Positions 7,560 through 16,346 are shown, counted from the first letter of the stretch. The stretch: 64,000 nt of DNA from an uncultured Eggerthellaceae bacterium (GCA_910584145.1 CAJTXX010000004.1:1-64000); one strand, 5' to 3'. Notes: generated from the sequence alone by a model not told the origin. Made by a program: numbers and translations.

Positions 7560-8243
7560 CTACAGGCCCATCTCGGCTTTCATCTTGGCGAGCTCGTCGT
7601 CGACGGCGGCGGTGCTGCCGGCTTCCTCGTACTTGCGGGCCAGCTCGTCGGCGGTGTCTTTCGGCGTCTCGTTCAGCTCGGCCATCGCGTTGCTGCGGTC
7701 GAGCATCTCATCGGCCTTGCTCTCCATGCGGTTGAACGCGCTCATGGCGCCTTCGGCCTTCGCGCCTGACGTGGAGATGTCGTTCACCTTGTCCTGCGTC
7801 TTGGCCACGGCCACCTTCGCCTTGATGGCCTCCTGGCGGCCCTTGAGGAGCTCGATGTCGCTCACCAGCTTGTCGTGCATCTGGCGCATCTTGTCGGCGT
7901 TGGCCTTGGCGGCCTCGTATGCAGTGGACAGGCCCTCGTTCTTGGCTTCGAGCTGCTGCTTCTTCGCCAGGAATTGACGGGCGTCCTCTTCGCTGCCGCT
8001 CTGGAGCGCTTTGCGCGCTAGGCCGTCGTACTTGGCTATCTCGCCTGCGTTCTCGTCCATGAGGCGCTTGCAGCGCGTCTCCTCGGCCATGACGCCGGCC
8101 GTGGCCTCTCTGACCTCAGCCAGGCTCTCGGTCAGCTCGCGCATGTATTGATCGACCATCTTGGCGGGGTCTTCCGCCTTGTCCAGGAGGTCGTTGATGT
8201 TCGCCTTGATGATCGAGGTGAATCGGTCCAGTATTCCTGCCAT
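7560..8243 (-). CDS. pspA: PspA/IM30 family protein
   Basis: A 227-residue almost wholly alpha-helical protein of the PspA/Vipp1 family. It begins with MAGILDRFTSIIKANINDLLDKAEDPAKM, the membrane-binding amphipathic helix typical of the family, then long coiled coil through residue ~190. PspA proteins assemble ESCRT-III-like on damaged membranes and preserve the proton gradient. ATG 8243 has AGGAGCAGAC upstream, and that ribosome site lies against the stop codon of the TPM gene just 5', so the pair is translated from one message. The partnership implies envelope-stress function. A short C-terminal acidic tail follows the coiled coil. Confidence 0.92.
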   Translation of the reverse strand: MAGILDRFTSIIKANINDLLDKAEDPAKMVDQYMRELTESLAEVREATAGVMAEETRCKRLMDENAGEIAKYDGLARKALQSGSEEDARQFLAKKQQLEAKNEGLSTAYEAAKANADKMRQMHDKLVSDIELLKGRQEAIKAKVAVAKTQDKVNDISTSGAKAEGAMSAFNRMESKADEMLDRSNAMAELNETPKDTADELARKYEEAGSTAAVDDELAKMKAEMGL

Positions 8244-8251
8244 GTCTGCTC

Positions 8252-9418
8252 CTATTCCGGCCTGTCGGCCTTATCATCCGCCGCAGCGGTATTGACGCCA
8301 TCGTTTCCGGGTGCGGGGACAGCTGCGGGCTGCGCCGCAGTGCCTGCGCTCTCGTATTTCTTCTCGAGCTCTTCCAGGTCCTTATCGCCGAACCGATCGA
8401 GCGGGGTGTTCAGGATGCGCTCCATGCGCTCTGCTTCGGCCCGCTTCGCATCGCGCCCGCGCTTTATCAGCAGCGCCACGATGATGGCCACCACGACCAC
8501 GCCGCCCACGATGGCCACAGGGATGGTGGGGTTCACCGTCTTGCTCATGATGTGATCGGCGGTCTGCGAGAAGGTGTTGGAGAATATCTGCTCCTCGGAC
8601 AGCGAGTAGTCGTTGTAGTTGCTCTCAAGGTACGCCGCCAGTATCTGCACCGCTTCATCGTCGAGGACGGAGCGCGCCTGCTGGCCGCCGTAGTAGCCGC
8701 AGTTGTAGCCGCCCTGCCCGTTGTCGCAGAACACGAGGATGAAATGCGCATCGTCGCTGAACAGCTCGCCGTAGAGCTCCTCGGCCATGTCGGTCAGCTG
8801 CTGGCTTGAGCGCACCGAGCCGTTCGGCAGGATGTACACGTACGGCCATACGCCCGTCTCGTCGTAGAAATGGCGCATGCCCGTTTCGAGCACCTGCGCG
8901 TTATGCACCCAGTCGCCGTCCTCGTCGGTGTAGAACGCGGTCTGCTCGGCAGCGCCTGCGGGAAGCGCCGTGCGGTCGACTGTGGAATCGGGCACCGAGC
9001 CCGAGCACCCGCCCGAGAACACGACCATCAGGACAGCCAGCAGCACCACCGCTAGCAGTACCCAGAGGCATCCGAGGTTGTTCGATCGCTTGGAGTTCGG
9101 GTCGTTCAGGCCGCCGCCCGTGGGGCCGCCGCCGGTAGGTCCGCCCGGAGCGCCGCCGCCAGAGCCCTGGGGCTGTTGCACGACGACCGTCTGACCACGC
9201 GAGCCGCCGAGCAGGTTGCCCAGCAGCCAGCCGCTCCAGAACCCGCCGCCGGAGTATCCGCCGCCAAAGCCACCGGAGTGCCCGTAGCCGCCGAAGCCGC
9301 CGCTACGGCCGCCCGAGCGGTTCCCGCCGCTGAAGCCGCCGCCGAAGCCGCCTCCTCCGCTTCCGAAACCGCCACCGAAGCCACCGCCGCCGAAACCGCC
9401 GCCGCCCGATCTTCCCAT
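8252..9418 (-). CDS. TPM-domain membrane protein with Gly-rich N-terminus
   Basis: A 388-residue protein. Residues 1-95 are extremely Gly-rich (repeated GGGFGG, GYSGGG). A transmembrane helix follows (LGCLWVLLAVVLLAVLMVVFSGG, about 125-147 with an adjacent Cys). Then comes an extracytoplasmic TPM-like domain (phosphatase/Psb32 family; FLYDETGVWPYVYI-type strand, AELYGELFSDDAHFILVF) and a second helix VAIVGGVVVVAIIVALLI near residue 300. A charged cytoplasmic tail ends the chain. ATG 9418 is chosen because AAAGG precedes it; the upstream ATG 9448 has no ribosome site. Operonic with pspA (stop overlaps its ribosome site). Probable envelope-stress sensor or scaffold; the enzymatic activity is not evident. 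Confidence 0.82.
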   Translation of the reverse strand: MGRSGGGGFGGGGFGGGFGSGGGGFGGGFSGGNRSGGRSGGFGGYGHSGGFGGGYSGGGFWSGWLLGNLLGGSRGQTVVVQQPQGSGGGAPGGPTGGGPTGGGLNDPNSKRSNNLGCLWVLLAVVLLAVLMVVFSGGCSGSVPDSTVDRTALPAGAAEQTAFYTDEDGDWVHNAQVLETGMRHFYDETGVWPYVYILPNGSVRSSQQLTDMAEELYGELFSDDAHFILVFCDNGQGGYNCGYYGGQQARSVLDDEAVQILAAYLESNYNDYSLSEEQIFSNTFSQTADHIMSKTVNPTIPVAIVGGVVVVAIIVALLIKRGRDAKRAEAERMERILNTPLDRFGDKDLEELEKKYESAGTAAQPAAVPAPGNDGVNTAAADDKADRPE

Positions 9419-9543
9419 ATCTGCACCTTTCCGAAACGTCTTTCTCATTATGAGCCAAACCGGCGCGTATTGCCGAAAAAGATGCCGTTGTAGGGAATCT
9501 GAGAAGAATCGCGCGCCGCGAACCGCTATACTCGGAGAAGTTT

Positions 9544-9569
9544 TGCAGGAAATACGCCTTCATCCTGCA
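9544..9569 (+). other. Short inverted repeat upstream of symporter
   Basis: TGCAGGA (9544-9550) pairs with TCCTGCA (9563-9569) across 12 nt. A TATACT box lies just upstream at 9527-9532. It could be an operator or leader hairpin. No glycine-riboswitch-like structure was recognised in the 219-bp gap. Confidence 0.3.
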
Positions 9570-9637
9570 TGCGCGACCGCCGCTTGAACACTCTCCACGC
9601 AGCTTGCACGATGAAAGCGTATTCGTCAGAGGGGGAT

Positions 9638-11248
9638 ATGGTGGACGCATTCAACGACATGCTCATCGGCGTCACCGGCCAGATAGTCGACTTCATGTAT
9701 ACGTACATCCTCGTCATCTTACTGGTGGTCGTGGGCATATGGTTCAGCGCTCGCACGAAGTTCGTGCAGATACGCTATTTCAAGGACATGTTCAAGTCGC
9801 TCGTGGCGAGCTCCGACCGCATCAAGGCGGAAGAGGCGGCCGATGAGGCGGCGCGCCTCGCCGAGGAGACGCTGGAATCGGGCGACGTGTTCCATGCCGA
9901 GCAGGGCGGCAGCGACACCGGCCGCCACGGCAAGAGGAAGCGCATCAGCTCGTTCCAAGCGCTCATGGTGTCCACCGCTTCGCGCGTGGGCACGGGCAAC
10001 ATCGTGGGCATCGCCACGGCCATCGCAACGGGCGGCCCGGGCGCGGTATTCTGGATGTGGGTCATGTCCATCGTGGGTGCAGCATCGGCGTTCATCGAGT
10101 CGACGCTGGCGCAGATCTGGAAGGTGAAGAACCCCGACGGCACGTTCCGTGGCGGCCCGGCTTACTACATCCAGCAGGCGCTGGGGAAGCGCTGGATGGG
10201 CGTGGTGTTCGCTGTCGCGTTGATCTTGTGCTTCGCGTTCGGCTTCAACGGCCTTCAGGCGTTCAACGTCACCTCGGCGCTCGATTATTACGTCATCGAG
10301 GAATATCGGAAGATCGTGAATGCGCTCGTCGGCCTGCTGATCGTCATCGCCACGGCGCTCGTCATCTTCGGCGGTATGCACCGCATCTCGGTCATCACAT
10401 CGGTCATCGTGCCGATCATGGCTGTCTTCTACATCGCGGTGGCGGTGTGGACCACCGTCACGAACCTCGGCGAGATGCCCGCAGTGCTCTCGCTCATCGT
10501 CACTGAGGCATTCAGCCCGCAGTCGTTCGCGGGCGGCTTCGTCGGCAGCTGCCTCATGCTGGGCATCAAGCGCGGCCTGTTCAGCAACGAGGCCGGTATG
10601 GGCTCGGCGCCGAACGCTGCTGCTACGGCTGATGTGTCGCACCCCTGCAAGCAGGGGCTGGTGCAGAGCCTGTCGGTGTACATCGACACTCTGCTCATCT
10701 GCTCGTGCAGCGCCTTCATGATGCTGATCTTCTACGTGCAGGACCCGGAGCTCGCTACTTCGCTGAACGGTATGGCCTTCGTGCAGATGGCTATGAACAA
10801 CTCCATCGGCGAGTTCGGCATCCATCTCATAACAGCGGCCATCTTCGTGTTCGGCTTCTCCAGCCTCATAGGCAACTACTTCTATGCCGAGGGCAACATC
10901 AAGTTCATCAAGGACAACAAGACGGTGCTGTTCGTGTTCCGCCTGGGCTGCTTGGCTGCCATCATGTACGGCGCCATGAACAACTTCTCGCTGGCGTGGA
11001 ACCTCGCGGATATCTTCATGGGCTTCATGGCCATCATCAACCTGGTGGCTATCCTGCTCTTGGGCAAGTGGGCGCTGAAGGCGCTCGACGATTACGGCCG
11101 CCAGCGCAAGGCGGGCAAGAACCCCGTGTTCCGCGCCGATAGCATCCCCGGTTTGCCGGCGACCGAGTTCTGGCATGCCGCCGACATGGAGGCGTTCGAC
11201 GAGGGCATCGTGGGAGTCGCGGTCGAAGAGGTCGCCATTGTGCGATAA
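9638..11248 (+). CDS. AGCS family sodium:alanine/glycine symporter
   Basis: About 536 residues with ~11 membrane helices. The AGCS family signature is clear: SRVGTGNIVGIATAIATGGPGAVFWMW, then FRGGPAYYIQQALG and KRGLFSNEAGMGSAPNAAATADV. These carriers import alanine or glycine with Na+. An unusual charged insert of ~55 residues (EEAADEAARLAEETLESGD and a KRKR stretch) follows the first helix. The start is uncertain: ATG 9638 or GTG 9641 lie after GAGGGGG; ATG 9611 has no ribosome site. The next gene overlaps its stop and is probably coupled. Confidence 0.9.
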   Translation: MVDAFNDMLIGVTGQIVDFMYTYILVILLVVVGIWFSARTKFVQIRYFKDMFKSLVASSDRIKAEEAADEAARLAEETLESGDVFHAEQGGSDTGRHGKRKRISSFQALMVSTASRVGTGNIVGIATAIATGGPGAVFWMWVMSIVGAASAFIESTLAQIWKVKNPDGTFRGGPAYYIQQALGKRWMGVVFAVALILCFAFGFNGLQAFNVTSALDYYVIEEYRKIVNALVGLLIVIATALVIFGGMHRISVITSVIVPIMAVFYIAVAVWTTVTNLGEMPAVLSLIVTEAFSPQSFAGGFVGSCLMLGIKRGLFSNEAGMGSAPNAAATADVSHPCKQGLVQSLSVYIDTLLICSCSAFMMLIFYVQDPELATSLNGMAFVQMAMNNSIGEFGIHLITAAIFVFGFSSLIGNYFYAEGNIKFIKDNKTVLFVFRLGCLAAIMYGAMNNFSLAWNLADIFMGFMAIINLVAILLLGKWALKALDDYGRQRKAGKNPVFRADSIPGLPATEFWHAADMEAFDEGIVGVAVEEVAIVR

Positions 11249-11660
11249 GGCTCGCGTCTGGACGGTGCGCGCCGCGTTCGCGCTGGTATTCGCGTGGAAC
11301 GTGCTGTGCGCCGTCCAGTTCATCTGCTGGCCGCTATCGTTCACGGGCGCCTATCAACTGGAAGGCGCCGGTGCGGCGGCGGCCGTGCAAGGCTTGGGCG
11401 TGGCGTTCCTCATGTGGAATGCCACGTATCCGGCCTTTATCTGGGATCCGCGGCGCTTCAAAGCGCTGGGTGCGGTCGTCGTGGTGCAGCAGGCCATCGG
11501 GCTCGCGGGCGAGCTGTATATCGCCTCTTCGCTGGGCGCGGGGCAGGAGCTGCTGAGCCAGGGCATCGCGCGGTTCGTCGGGTTCGATGCGCTGGGCCTC
11601 GTGCTGATGGGCGCGGCGCTCTACTTCTTCTTCAAGCCCTCTAAGGCCGCCTCGGCTTGA
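11238..11660 (+). CDS. Small four-helix membrane protein, unknown function
   Basis: A ~140-residue hydrophobic protein with four probable membrane helices (around residues 8-30, 45-65, 80-102 and 113-130) and short charged loops. No family is recognised. TTG 11238 is proposed because GAAGAGG sits 6 nt upstream and this start overlaps the end of the symporter gene by 11 bp, the pattern of translational coupling. The longer open frame from 11175 would overlap the symporter by 74 bp. Its 3' end overlaps the convergent Lys-rich gene by 40 bp. It may assist the symporter, but this is only context. Confidence 0.65.
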   Translation: MCDKARVWTVRAAFALVFAWNVLCAVQFICWPLSFTGAYQLEGAGAAAAVQGLGVAFLMWNATYPAFIWDPRRFKALGAVVVVQQAIGLAGELYIASSLGAGQELLSQGIARFVGFDALGLVLMGAALYFFFKPSKAASA

Positions 11661-11812
11661 GCACGGCCCTTCTTGCACTCGGGGTCGGCGAGGGGGCAGC
11701 GCTTCTTGCAGCCGGTGCAGTGCAGCTCGCGCAGCAGCTTCTTCGGCTTCGCGGCCTTGGCGCTCTTCTTGCGCTCCTTGTCCTTCTTCTTTTTCTTCTT
11801 CTTGTCCGACAT
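11621..11812 (-). CDS. Small Lys-rich protein with Cys motif
   Basis: 63 residues. The first half is nearly all Lys/Arg/Glu (seven consecutive Lys after MSD), so it is very basic. The second half carries four cysteines in CTGCKKRCPLADPEC, a spacing that could bind zinc or an Fe-S cluster. ATG 11812 has AAGGCG upstream. It overlaps the 3' end of the convergent membrane gene by 40 bp. The basic tail suggests nucleic-acid or ribosome binding; no family is recognised. It could follow the PAP2-dapL-queD genes on the same strand, but a 136-bp gap separates it. Confidence 0.6.
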   Translation of the reverse strand: MSDKKKKKKKDKERKKSAKAAKPKKLLRELHCTGCKKRCPLADPECKKGRAQAEAALEGLKKK

Positions 11813-11948
11813 GGTCGCCTTCTCGTCATGCGCTCTCGGGGTGCTCGGCGCCGCCGCTCAGGGACGGCGGGGCGCTCGTTCCATCATACTGCGCCTCTTC
11901 GCGCCCGATGCAAGGGAGGAGCCTACGTTCACCGGGCCGTTGCCTTCG

Positions 11949-12401
11949 CTACCACGGGATAGCCAGATAGCCGACCGCGCAGATGGCGAGCGCGAGCGCG
12001 GCGCCCGCGGTGACATCGCGGGGGTAGTGCACGCCGCCCTTCACGCGGATGAGGGCGAGCGCGCACGCGCAGGCCAAGAGCGCGCCGCCGACGATCGGCT
12101 GGAAGACGAGCCAGGTGCATGCGATGGTGAACATGCAGAAGGTGTGCCGGCTGGGGAACGATTTGCCGTGCGCGTCCTTCGGGATGAGCGGTGCCGGGCC
12201 GCCGGCTTCATAGGGCCGCGGCGCATCCACGGCGGTGCGTATGATGGCGCAGATGGCGAACCCCGCCGCCGGCACGACGATGCAGCGCAGCAGCAGGTCG
12301 CGGTCGAAGAGGGCGAGCAGCACCAGTAAGAGGGGGTACGCCACGTACCCGAGCGCTGTCAGCGCTGCATTGGCGCGGATGAGCCGCTGCGCGCTGCTCA
12401 T
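11949..12401 (-). CDS. PAP2 family membrane phosphatase
   Basis: 150 residues, about five membrane helices. The three PAP2 motifs are present in order: a degenerate first motif ending in DAPRPYE, PSRHT, and RVKGGVHYPRDV, which supply the catalytic His pair and phosphate-binding Arg. Small PAP2 proteins of this size dephosphorylate undecaprenyl pyrophosphate or phosphatidate at the membrane face. ATG 12401 is preceded by GGGAG. It lies 34 bp downstream of dapL on the same strand, suggesting co-transcription with that cell-wall precursor gene. Substrate not determinable from sequence. Confidence 0.85.
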   Translation of the reverse strand: MSSAQRLIRANAALTALGYVAYPLLLVLLALFDRDLLLRCIVVPAAGFAICAIIRTAVDAPRPYEAGGPAPLIPKDAHGKSFPSRHTFCMFTIACTWLVFQPIVGGALLACACALALIRVKGGVHYPRDVTAGAALALAICAVGYLAIPW

Positions 12402-12435
12402 CCGCGCTCCCGCTCGGTCTGGTGCACCCCGCGCC

Positions 12436-13653
12436 TCACAGGATGGCTTTGATGCGCTCCACCGCTTCGCGCGTGGCCTCGGCCTCGCCGAAGGCGGTCA
12501 GGCGTATGTAGCCCTCGCCGGCCGGCCCGAACCCAGCGCCCGGCGTGGTTATCACATTCGCCTCTTCCAGCAGCTTGTTGAAGAAGTCCCAGCTGCCCAT
12601 GCCCTCCGGCGTGCGGCACCACACATACGGGCTGTTCACGGCGCCGTACACCGTGAGGCCGGCGGCCTCCAGACCCTCTTTGATGATGCGCGCGTTGCGC
12701 AGGTAGAAGTCGATGATAGCGCGCACCTGCGCGGCTCCCTCGGGCGTGTAGATGGCCGCGGCGCCCTTCTGGATGATGTAGCTCGCGCCGTTGAACTTCG
12801 TCGACTGGCGGCGCATCCACAGCGCGTTCAGGCTCTGGCCCTGGCGCACCAGCTCGTGCGGGATGACGGTGTAGCCGCAGCGCATCCCCGTGAAGCCGGC
12901 CGTCTTGCTGAAGCTGCGGAACTCGATGGCGCACGTCTTCGCGCCCGGTATCTCGTAGATGGTGTGCGGCAGGCCCTCTTCGGTGATGAACCGCTCGTAG
13001 GCCGCATCGAACAAGATGATGGCATCGTTGTCGTTGGCGTAGTCGACCCAGCGCTTGAGCTGCTCGGCGGTGAGCGCGGTGCCGGTGGGGTTGTTCGGCG
13101 AGCACAGGTAGATCAGGTCGGCGGCTGCATCGGGCAGCGCCGGGCAGAAGCCGTTCTCGGCCGTGGTGGGCATGTAGGTGATATCGGTCCAGGCCTCGGC
13201 GTCAACGTCGTATTCGCCAGCGCGGCCCTCGATGGCGTTGCTGTCGACGTAGACGGGGTATACCGGGTCGCACACGGCGACGCGGTTCTCGCGGGCGAAG
13301 ATGTCGCCGATGTTCCCGCAGTCGCTCTTCGCGCCGTCGCTCACGAATATCTCGTCGGGCGCTATGTCCACCCCGCGCGCGGCGAAATCGTGCTCGGCGA
13401 TGGCCTCGCGCAGGAAATCGTAGCCTTCATAGGGGCCGTAGCCCTTGAAGCCGGCTGCGCTCGCCTGCTCATCGACCGCTTCGTGCATGGCCGCCACCAC
13501 CGCCGGCACCAGCGGCTGCGTCACGTCTCCGATGCCGAGCTTTATCAGCTTCGCCTCCGGGTGGGCTTGCTGGTACGCCTCGGTGCGCCGGGATATCTCG
13601 GCGAACAGGTAGCTTCCGGGCAGCTTCTCGAAGTTCTCATTGATCTTGGCCAT
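12436..13653 (-). CDS. dapL: LL-diaminopimelate aminotransferase
   Basis: A 405-residue class I PLP aminotransferase of the DapL type, converting tetrahydrodipicolinate directly to LL-diaminopimelate and bypassing the succinylase/acetylase steps. Seen: the N-terminal NENFEKLPGSYLFAEI motif typical of DapL, GIGDVTQPL, the SPNNPTGTAL loop, and the PLP lysine in SFSKTAGFTGMRCGY. Length fits the family. ATG 13653 has GGAGAACCTGC upstream. With lysC and asd in the same window it argues that lysine and peptidoglycan meso-DAP are made by the aminotransferase pathway, as in other Coriobacteriia, Clostridia and chlamydiae. Confidence 0.95.
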   Translation of the reverse strand: MAKINENFEKLPGSYLFAEISRRTEAYQQAHPEAKLIKLGIGDVTQPLVPAVVAAMHEAVDEQASAAGFKGYGPYEGYDFLREAIAEHDFAARGVDIAPDEIFVSDGAKSDCGNIGDIFARENRVAVCDPVYPVYVDSNAIEGRAGEYDVDAEAWTDITYMPTTAENGFCPALPDAAADLIYLCSPNNPTGTALTAEQLKRWVDYANDNDAIILFDAAYERFITEEGLPHTIYEIPGAKTCAIEFRSFSKTAGFTGMRCGYTVIPHELVRQGQSLNALWMRRQSTKFNGASYIIQKGAAAIYTPEGAAQVRAIIDFYLRNARIIKEGLEAAGLTVYGAVNSPYVWCRTPEGMGSWDFFNKLLEEANVITTPGAGFGPAGEGYIRLTAFGEAEATREAVERIKAIL

Positions 13654-13711
13654 GCAGGTTCTCCTTATCGTCGGGCAGGTCTTCAGGCACGGGCGCGGGG
13701 CGCCACGGGTA

Positions 13712-14131
13712 TCAGCGGTAATAGACGGCGCGGTTGTTCGGGGTCTCGTCCACCTCCACCTGGGTGACGGGCAGCCCCATGTTCGCCAAGCAGTCGAAGA
13801 AGAAGCGCGCCAGGTTCTCGGCGGTGGTGCGGAACGGCAGCACTTTCATCTGGAAGCCCTCGGCCTCCAGCGCGCGGATGGTCTTCTTCTTGAGCGTGCC
13901 CTCTTCGACGAGGAACGTATGGTCGAACTCCTCGGCCAGGCCGCGCACGATGCTCTTGAAACGGCCGAAGTCGCATACCATGTCGCGCTCGGTCCCTTCG
14001 GCTCCCAGCGCCTCCGACACGATGATGACCTCGAGCCGCCAGCGGTGGCCGTGCAGGTTCTCGCATTTCCCGTGGTAATCGGCCAGGAAATGCGCCGAGT
14101 CGAAGAATGCTTCGGTCCTCAGTTCGTACAT
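13712..14131 (-). CDS. queD: 6-carboxytetrahydropterin synthase QueD family
   Basis: A 139-residue PTPS/QueD protein. The zinc histidines are in FDSAHFL and LHGHRW, and the catalytic cysteine in GKCENLHGH. DHTFLVEE and the glutamate in TTAENLARF complete the site. QueD converts dihydroneopterin triphosphate to 6-carboxytetrahydropterin on the way to preQ0 and queuosine. No queC, queE or folE is next to it here, although a radical SAM protein of unknown role is divergently encoded. ATG 14131 has GGAGGCGCC upstream. It is 58 bp upstream of dapL on the same strand. A folate-related PTPS role cannot be excluded. Confidence 0.9.
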   Translation of the reverse strand: MYELRTEAFFDSAHFLADYHGKCENLHGHRWRLEVIIVSEALGAEGTERDMVCDFGRFKSIVRGLAEEFDHTFLVEEGTLKKKTIRALEAEGFQMKVLPFRTTAENLARFFFDCLANMGLPVTQVEVDETPNNRAVYYR

Positions 14132-14276
14132 GGCGCCTCCATCGTGTCCGCGGGTGGGTGTAGGGGCTATTTTGGCAGAAATGCCGCGGATTTGGGATGG
14201 GATGTCGCGTCTTTCCCTTGGGTCGAATACTATGGTCGTTGATAGGTTGCATGATGCGCGCGATGAAGGAGCGGAA

Positions 14277-15539
14277 GTGGCTGAAAAGGCGTATGCGAGG
14301 GCTCAGGCGGGATACGCAGCAGTAGGGGAGCGGTATCTGGAGGCGCTGCGGGAGCGCGGGCTCGCGTTCGAGGATGCCGAGACTGGCGAGGCGGAGCAGC
14401 GCGCATGCGCCGAGCTGCGCGCGCGATTGGCCGAGCGCGGCGTGAGCGTGCGCAACGGCGGGGCGTCGCTGTCGTGGGGGCATCTGTCGCCCGCGTGCGT
14501 GGAGTGCACCGGGGCGCGGGGCTCGGAGACGTTCAGCACCACCTTCAAGTGCCACCGCGATTGCTACTTCTGCTTCAACCACAACGTGGCCGATTATGAG
14601 CGCTTCGTGCGCGAGGGCTGCCCGTGGGAGGAGGGCATCGAGCGCGCCGCAGCTGAGCGCAGCTTGGCGTGCATCGGGCTGACCGGCGGCGAGCCGCTGC
14701 TGAACCTGGACGATTCCATCCGCTTCCTCGAGCGTGCCCGCGAGCTGTTCCCGCAGGCCCATCTGCGCATGTACACCTCGGGCGACCTGCTGACCGAAGA
14801 GGGCGCGCAGCGCTTGCGCGACGCTGGCCTGGCCGAGATCCGCTTCAGCGTGAAGGACGACGACCCGCCCGAGATGCAGCAGCGCGTGCTCGACGCCATG
14901 CGCCTGGCGAAGCGCTACATCCCCAGCGTGATGGCCGAGATGCCGGTCATCCCCGGGTCGGACGAGCATATGCGGCATCTGCTGCGCACCTTCGACGAGG
15001 TGGGGCTCGACGGCATCAACCTGCTGGAATTCTGCTTCCCCTTCTGCAACTGGCCCGAGTTCGCCCGCCGCGGCTTCGTGCTGAAGAACCCGCCGTTCGA
15101 CGTGATGTACGACTACGGGTATTCGGGCGGCCTCGCGGTGGCTGGCAGCGAGCGGCTGATACTGGAGCTGATGGGCTGGGCCATCGACGAGGGCCTGCGC
15201 TTGGGGCTGCATTATTGCTCGCTCGACAATAAGCACCGCTCGGAGATGCGCCAGAAGAACGAGCGCGCGAAGGGGGCGCACCCCTGCCTCGTCTTCGACG
15301 ACGAGGATTTCTTCCTGAAGGCGGCGAAGGTGTTCGGCGATGACGTGGCGGTGGCCGCGCGCGTGCTGGACGGCGCCGGCGGTGCGGAGCGCATCGAGGA
15401 TGCGGAAGAGGGGTCGCTCGCGTTCAACCCAGAGCATGCCGACGCCGTGCGGGCGGCGGGCGCTGAGGTGCACACCTGCTATTTCGTGTACGAGAACGGC
15501 GAAGACGGGTCTTATCTGGTGGATGTGGCGCTGCGCTGA
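14277..15539 (+). CDS. Radical SAM protein of unknown substrate
   Basis: About 420 residues. A CxxxCxxC radical-SAM triad is present in KCHRDCYFC (around residue 90), preceded by a second cysteine pair PACVEC that may hold zinc or another cluster. IGLTGGEPLLN is the GGEP motif, and a TIM-barrel-like core follows. A C-terminal ~100 residue extension is family specific. GTG 14277 is chosen because AAGGAG lies at 14266-14271; ATG 14232 is the alternative. It overlaps the convergent Trm9-like gene by 28 bp. The tail motif LGLHYCSLDNKHR adds one more Cys/His pair. The context (queD, Trm9-like, Elp3) suggests RNA modification, but its substrate cannot be named. Confidence 0.82.
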   Translation: MAEKAYARAQAGYAAVGERYLEALRERGLAFEDAETGEAEQRACAELRARLAERGVSVRNGGASLSWGHLSPACVECTGARGSETFSTTFKCHRDCYFCFNHNVADYERFVREGCPWEEGIERAAAERSLACIGLTGGEPLLNLDDSIRFLERARELFPQAHLRMYTSGDLLTEEGAQRLRDAGLAEIRFSVKDDDPPEMQQRVLDAMRLAKRYIPSVMAEMPVIPGSDEHMRHLLRTFDEVGLDGINLLEFCFPFCNWPEFARRGFVLKNPPFDVMYDYGYSGGLAVAGSERLILELMGWAIDEGLRLGLHYCSLDNKHRSEMRQKNERAKGAHPCLVFDDEDFFLKAAKVFGDDVAVAARVLDGAGGAERIEDAEEGSLAFNPEHADAVRAAGAEVHTCYFVYENGEDGSYLVDVALR

Positions 15540-16339
15540 AGGATGAGGTAGCGGTTCAGCGCTCCTGCGCCGTCGGCTGAGAAGCGCGCCACCTCGCGCG
15601 TGCCGGGCGCTGCGGCTGCGAGCTCGCTCAGCTCGCTCTCGGTGAAGCTGTGGCAGTAGCGGTAGGTGCCGCGCGCGTCTCGCCATCCGAGCAGCTTGTC
15701 GTTCGGGTCGTCGAGCACGATGCCCAGCTGCTGGCATCCGGCGCGCGTGGCTTCCTCGGCCTTGCGCGCCAGGCGGCTGCTCCGCAAGAACTGCCAGCAG
15801 GCGATGGCGATATAGCCGCCCGGGCGCGTGCGGTCGGCCAGTGCGCGCATCAGCTCGGCCCGCCATGCGGGCAGGGGGATGTGGTGCATGAACCCGAAGC
15901 ACACGGCGAGGTCGCATGCGGGCACCGGCAGGGGCGAGGCCGCGGCGAGCGCAGCGGTCAGGTCGATCTGCTGGAAGCGGACGGTCGCTCGCGTGCGAGG
16001 CGCGGCGCCAAGGGCCGATATGCTGGTGGCGGTATCGGGTGCGACCGGTCGCGCGCTGCTGCAAGCCTCGGCTTGGGCCAGGTGCGGGCAGCTGTCGAGC
16101 GCGAGGTATTCCAGCTCGCTTCCCACAGGGAGCGCATCCTCTAAGAAGCGCAGGAAGCGCATGTTGCCGCAGGCGGCATCGAGCACGCGCAGCCGCTGCT
16201 GCGCCGCGAGCCCGCATTCGCGCGCCACGCGCTGCCAACCGGGCCACCCCCGCTCCCGCGTCTGCGAGAACGAGGCGGCGTTCTGCTCGTAGAAAGCCTG
16301 CGTCAGCGCATTCAGCTGCATTGCCAGCGAAGTATCCAT
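15512..16339 (-). CDS. Trm9/ALKBH8-like tRNA wobble-uridine methyltransferase (predicted)
   Basis: A 275-residue class I SAM methyltransferase. VLDAACGNMRFL is the SAM loop. Several blocks match yeast Trm9 from memory: an N-terminal FYEQNAASFSQTRERGWPGW (Trm9 has YNEIAPHFSQTRYKPWP), a post-motif CFGFMHHIPLPAWRAELMRAL, RPGGYIAIACW, and a C-terminal TYRYCHSFTESEL (Trm9 KYRYYHLYREGEL). Trm9 methyl-esterifies cm5U34 made by Elongator to mcm5U. The gene is divergent from elp3, the cm5U-forming enzyme, which strongly supports this role. ATG 16339 sits 7 nt after a GATAAT box, so the message is probably leaderless. No Trm112 partner is visible in the window. Confidence 0.8.
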   Translation of the reverse strand: MDTSLAMQLNALTQAFYEQNAASFSQTRERGWPGWQRVARECGLAAQQRLRVLDAACGNMRFLRFLEDALPVGSELEYLALDSCPHLAQAEACSSARPVAPDTATSISALGAAPRTRATVRFQQIDLTAALAAASPLPVPACDLAVCFGFMHHIPLPAWRAELMRALADRTRPGGYIAIACWQFLRSSRLARKAEEATRAGCQQLGIVLDDPNDKLLGWRDARGTYRYCHSFTESELSELAAAAPGTREVARFSADGAGALNRYLILQRSATSTR

Positions 16340-16346
16340 AGGGGAG

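Noticed and set aside
9419..9637. Possible glycine riboswitch before the AGCS symporter
   Set aside because: No tandem aptamer-like pairing was recognised; only a 7-bp inverted repeat and a weak -10 box.
12235..13767. A 510-residue plus-strand frame
   Set aside because: Fully antisense to dapL and the PAP2 gene and rich in Arg/Ala/Gly/His; no start signal or motif.
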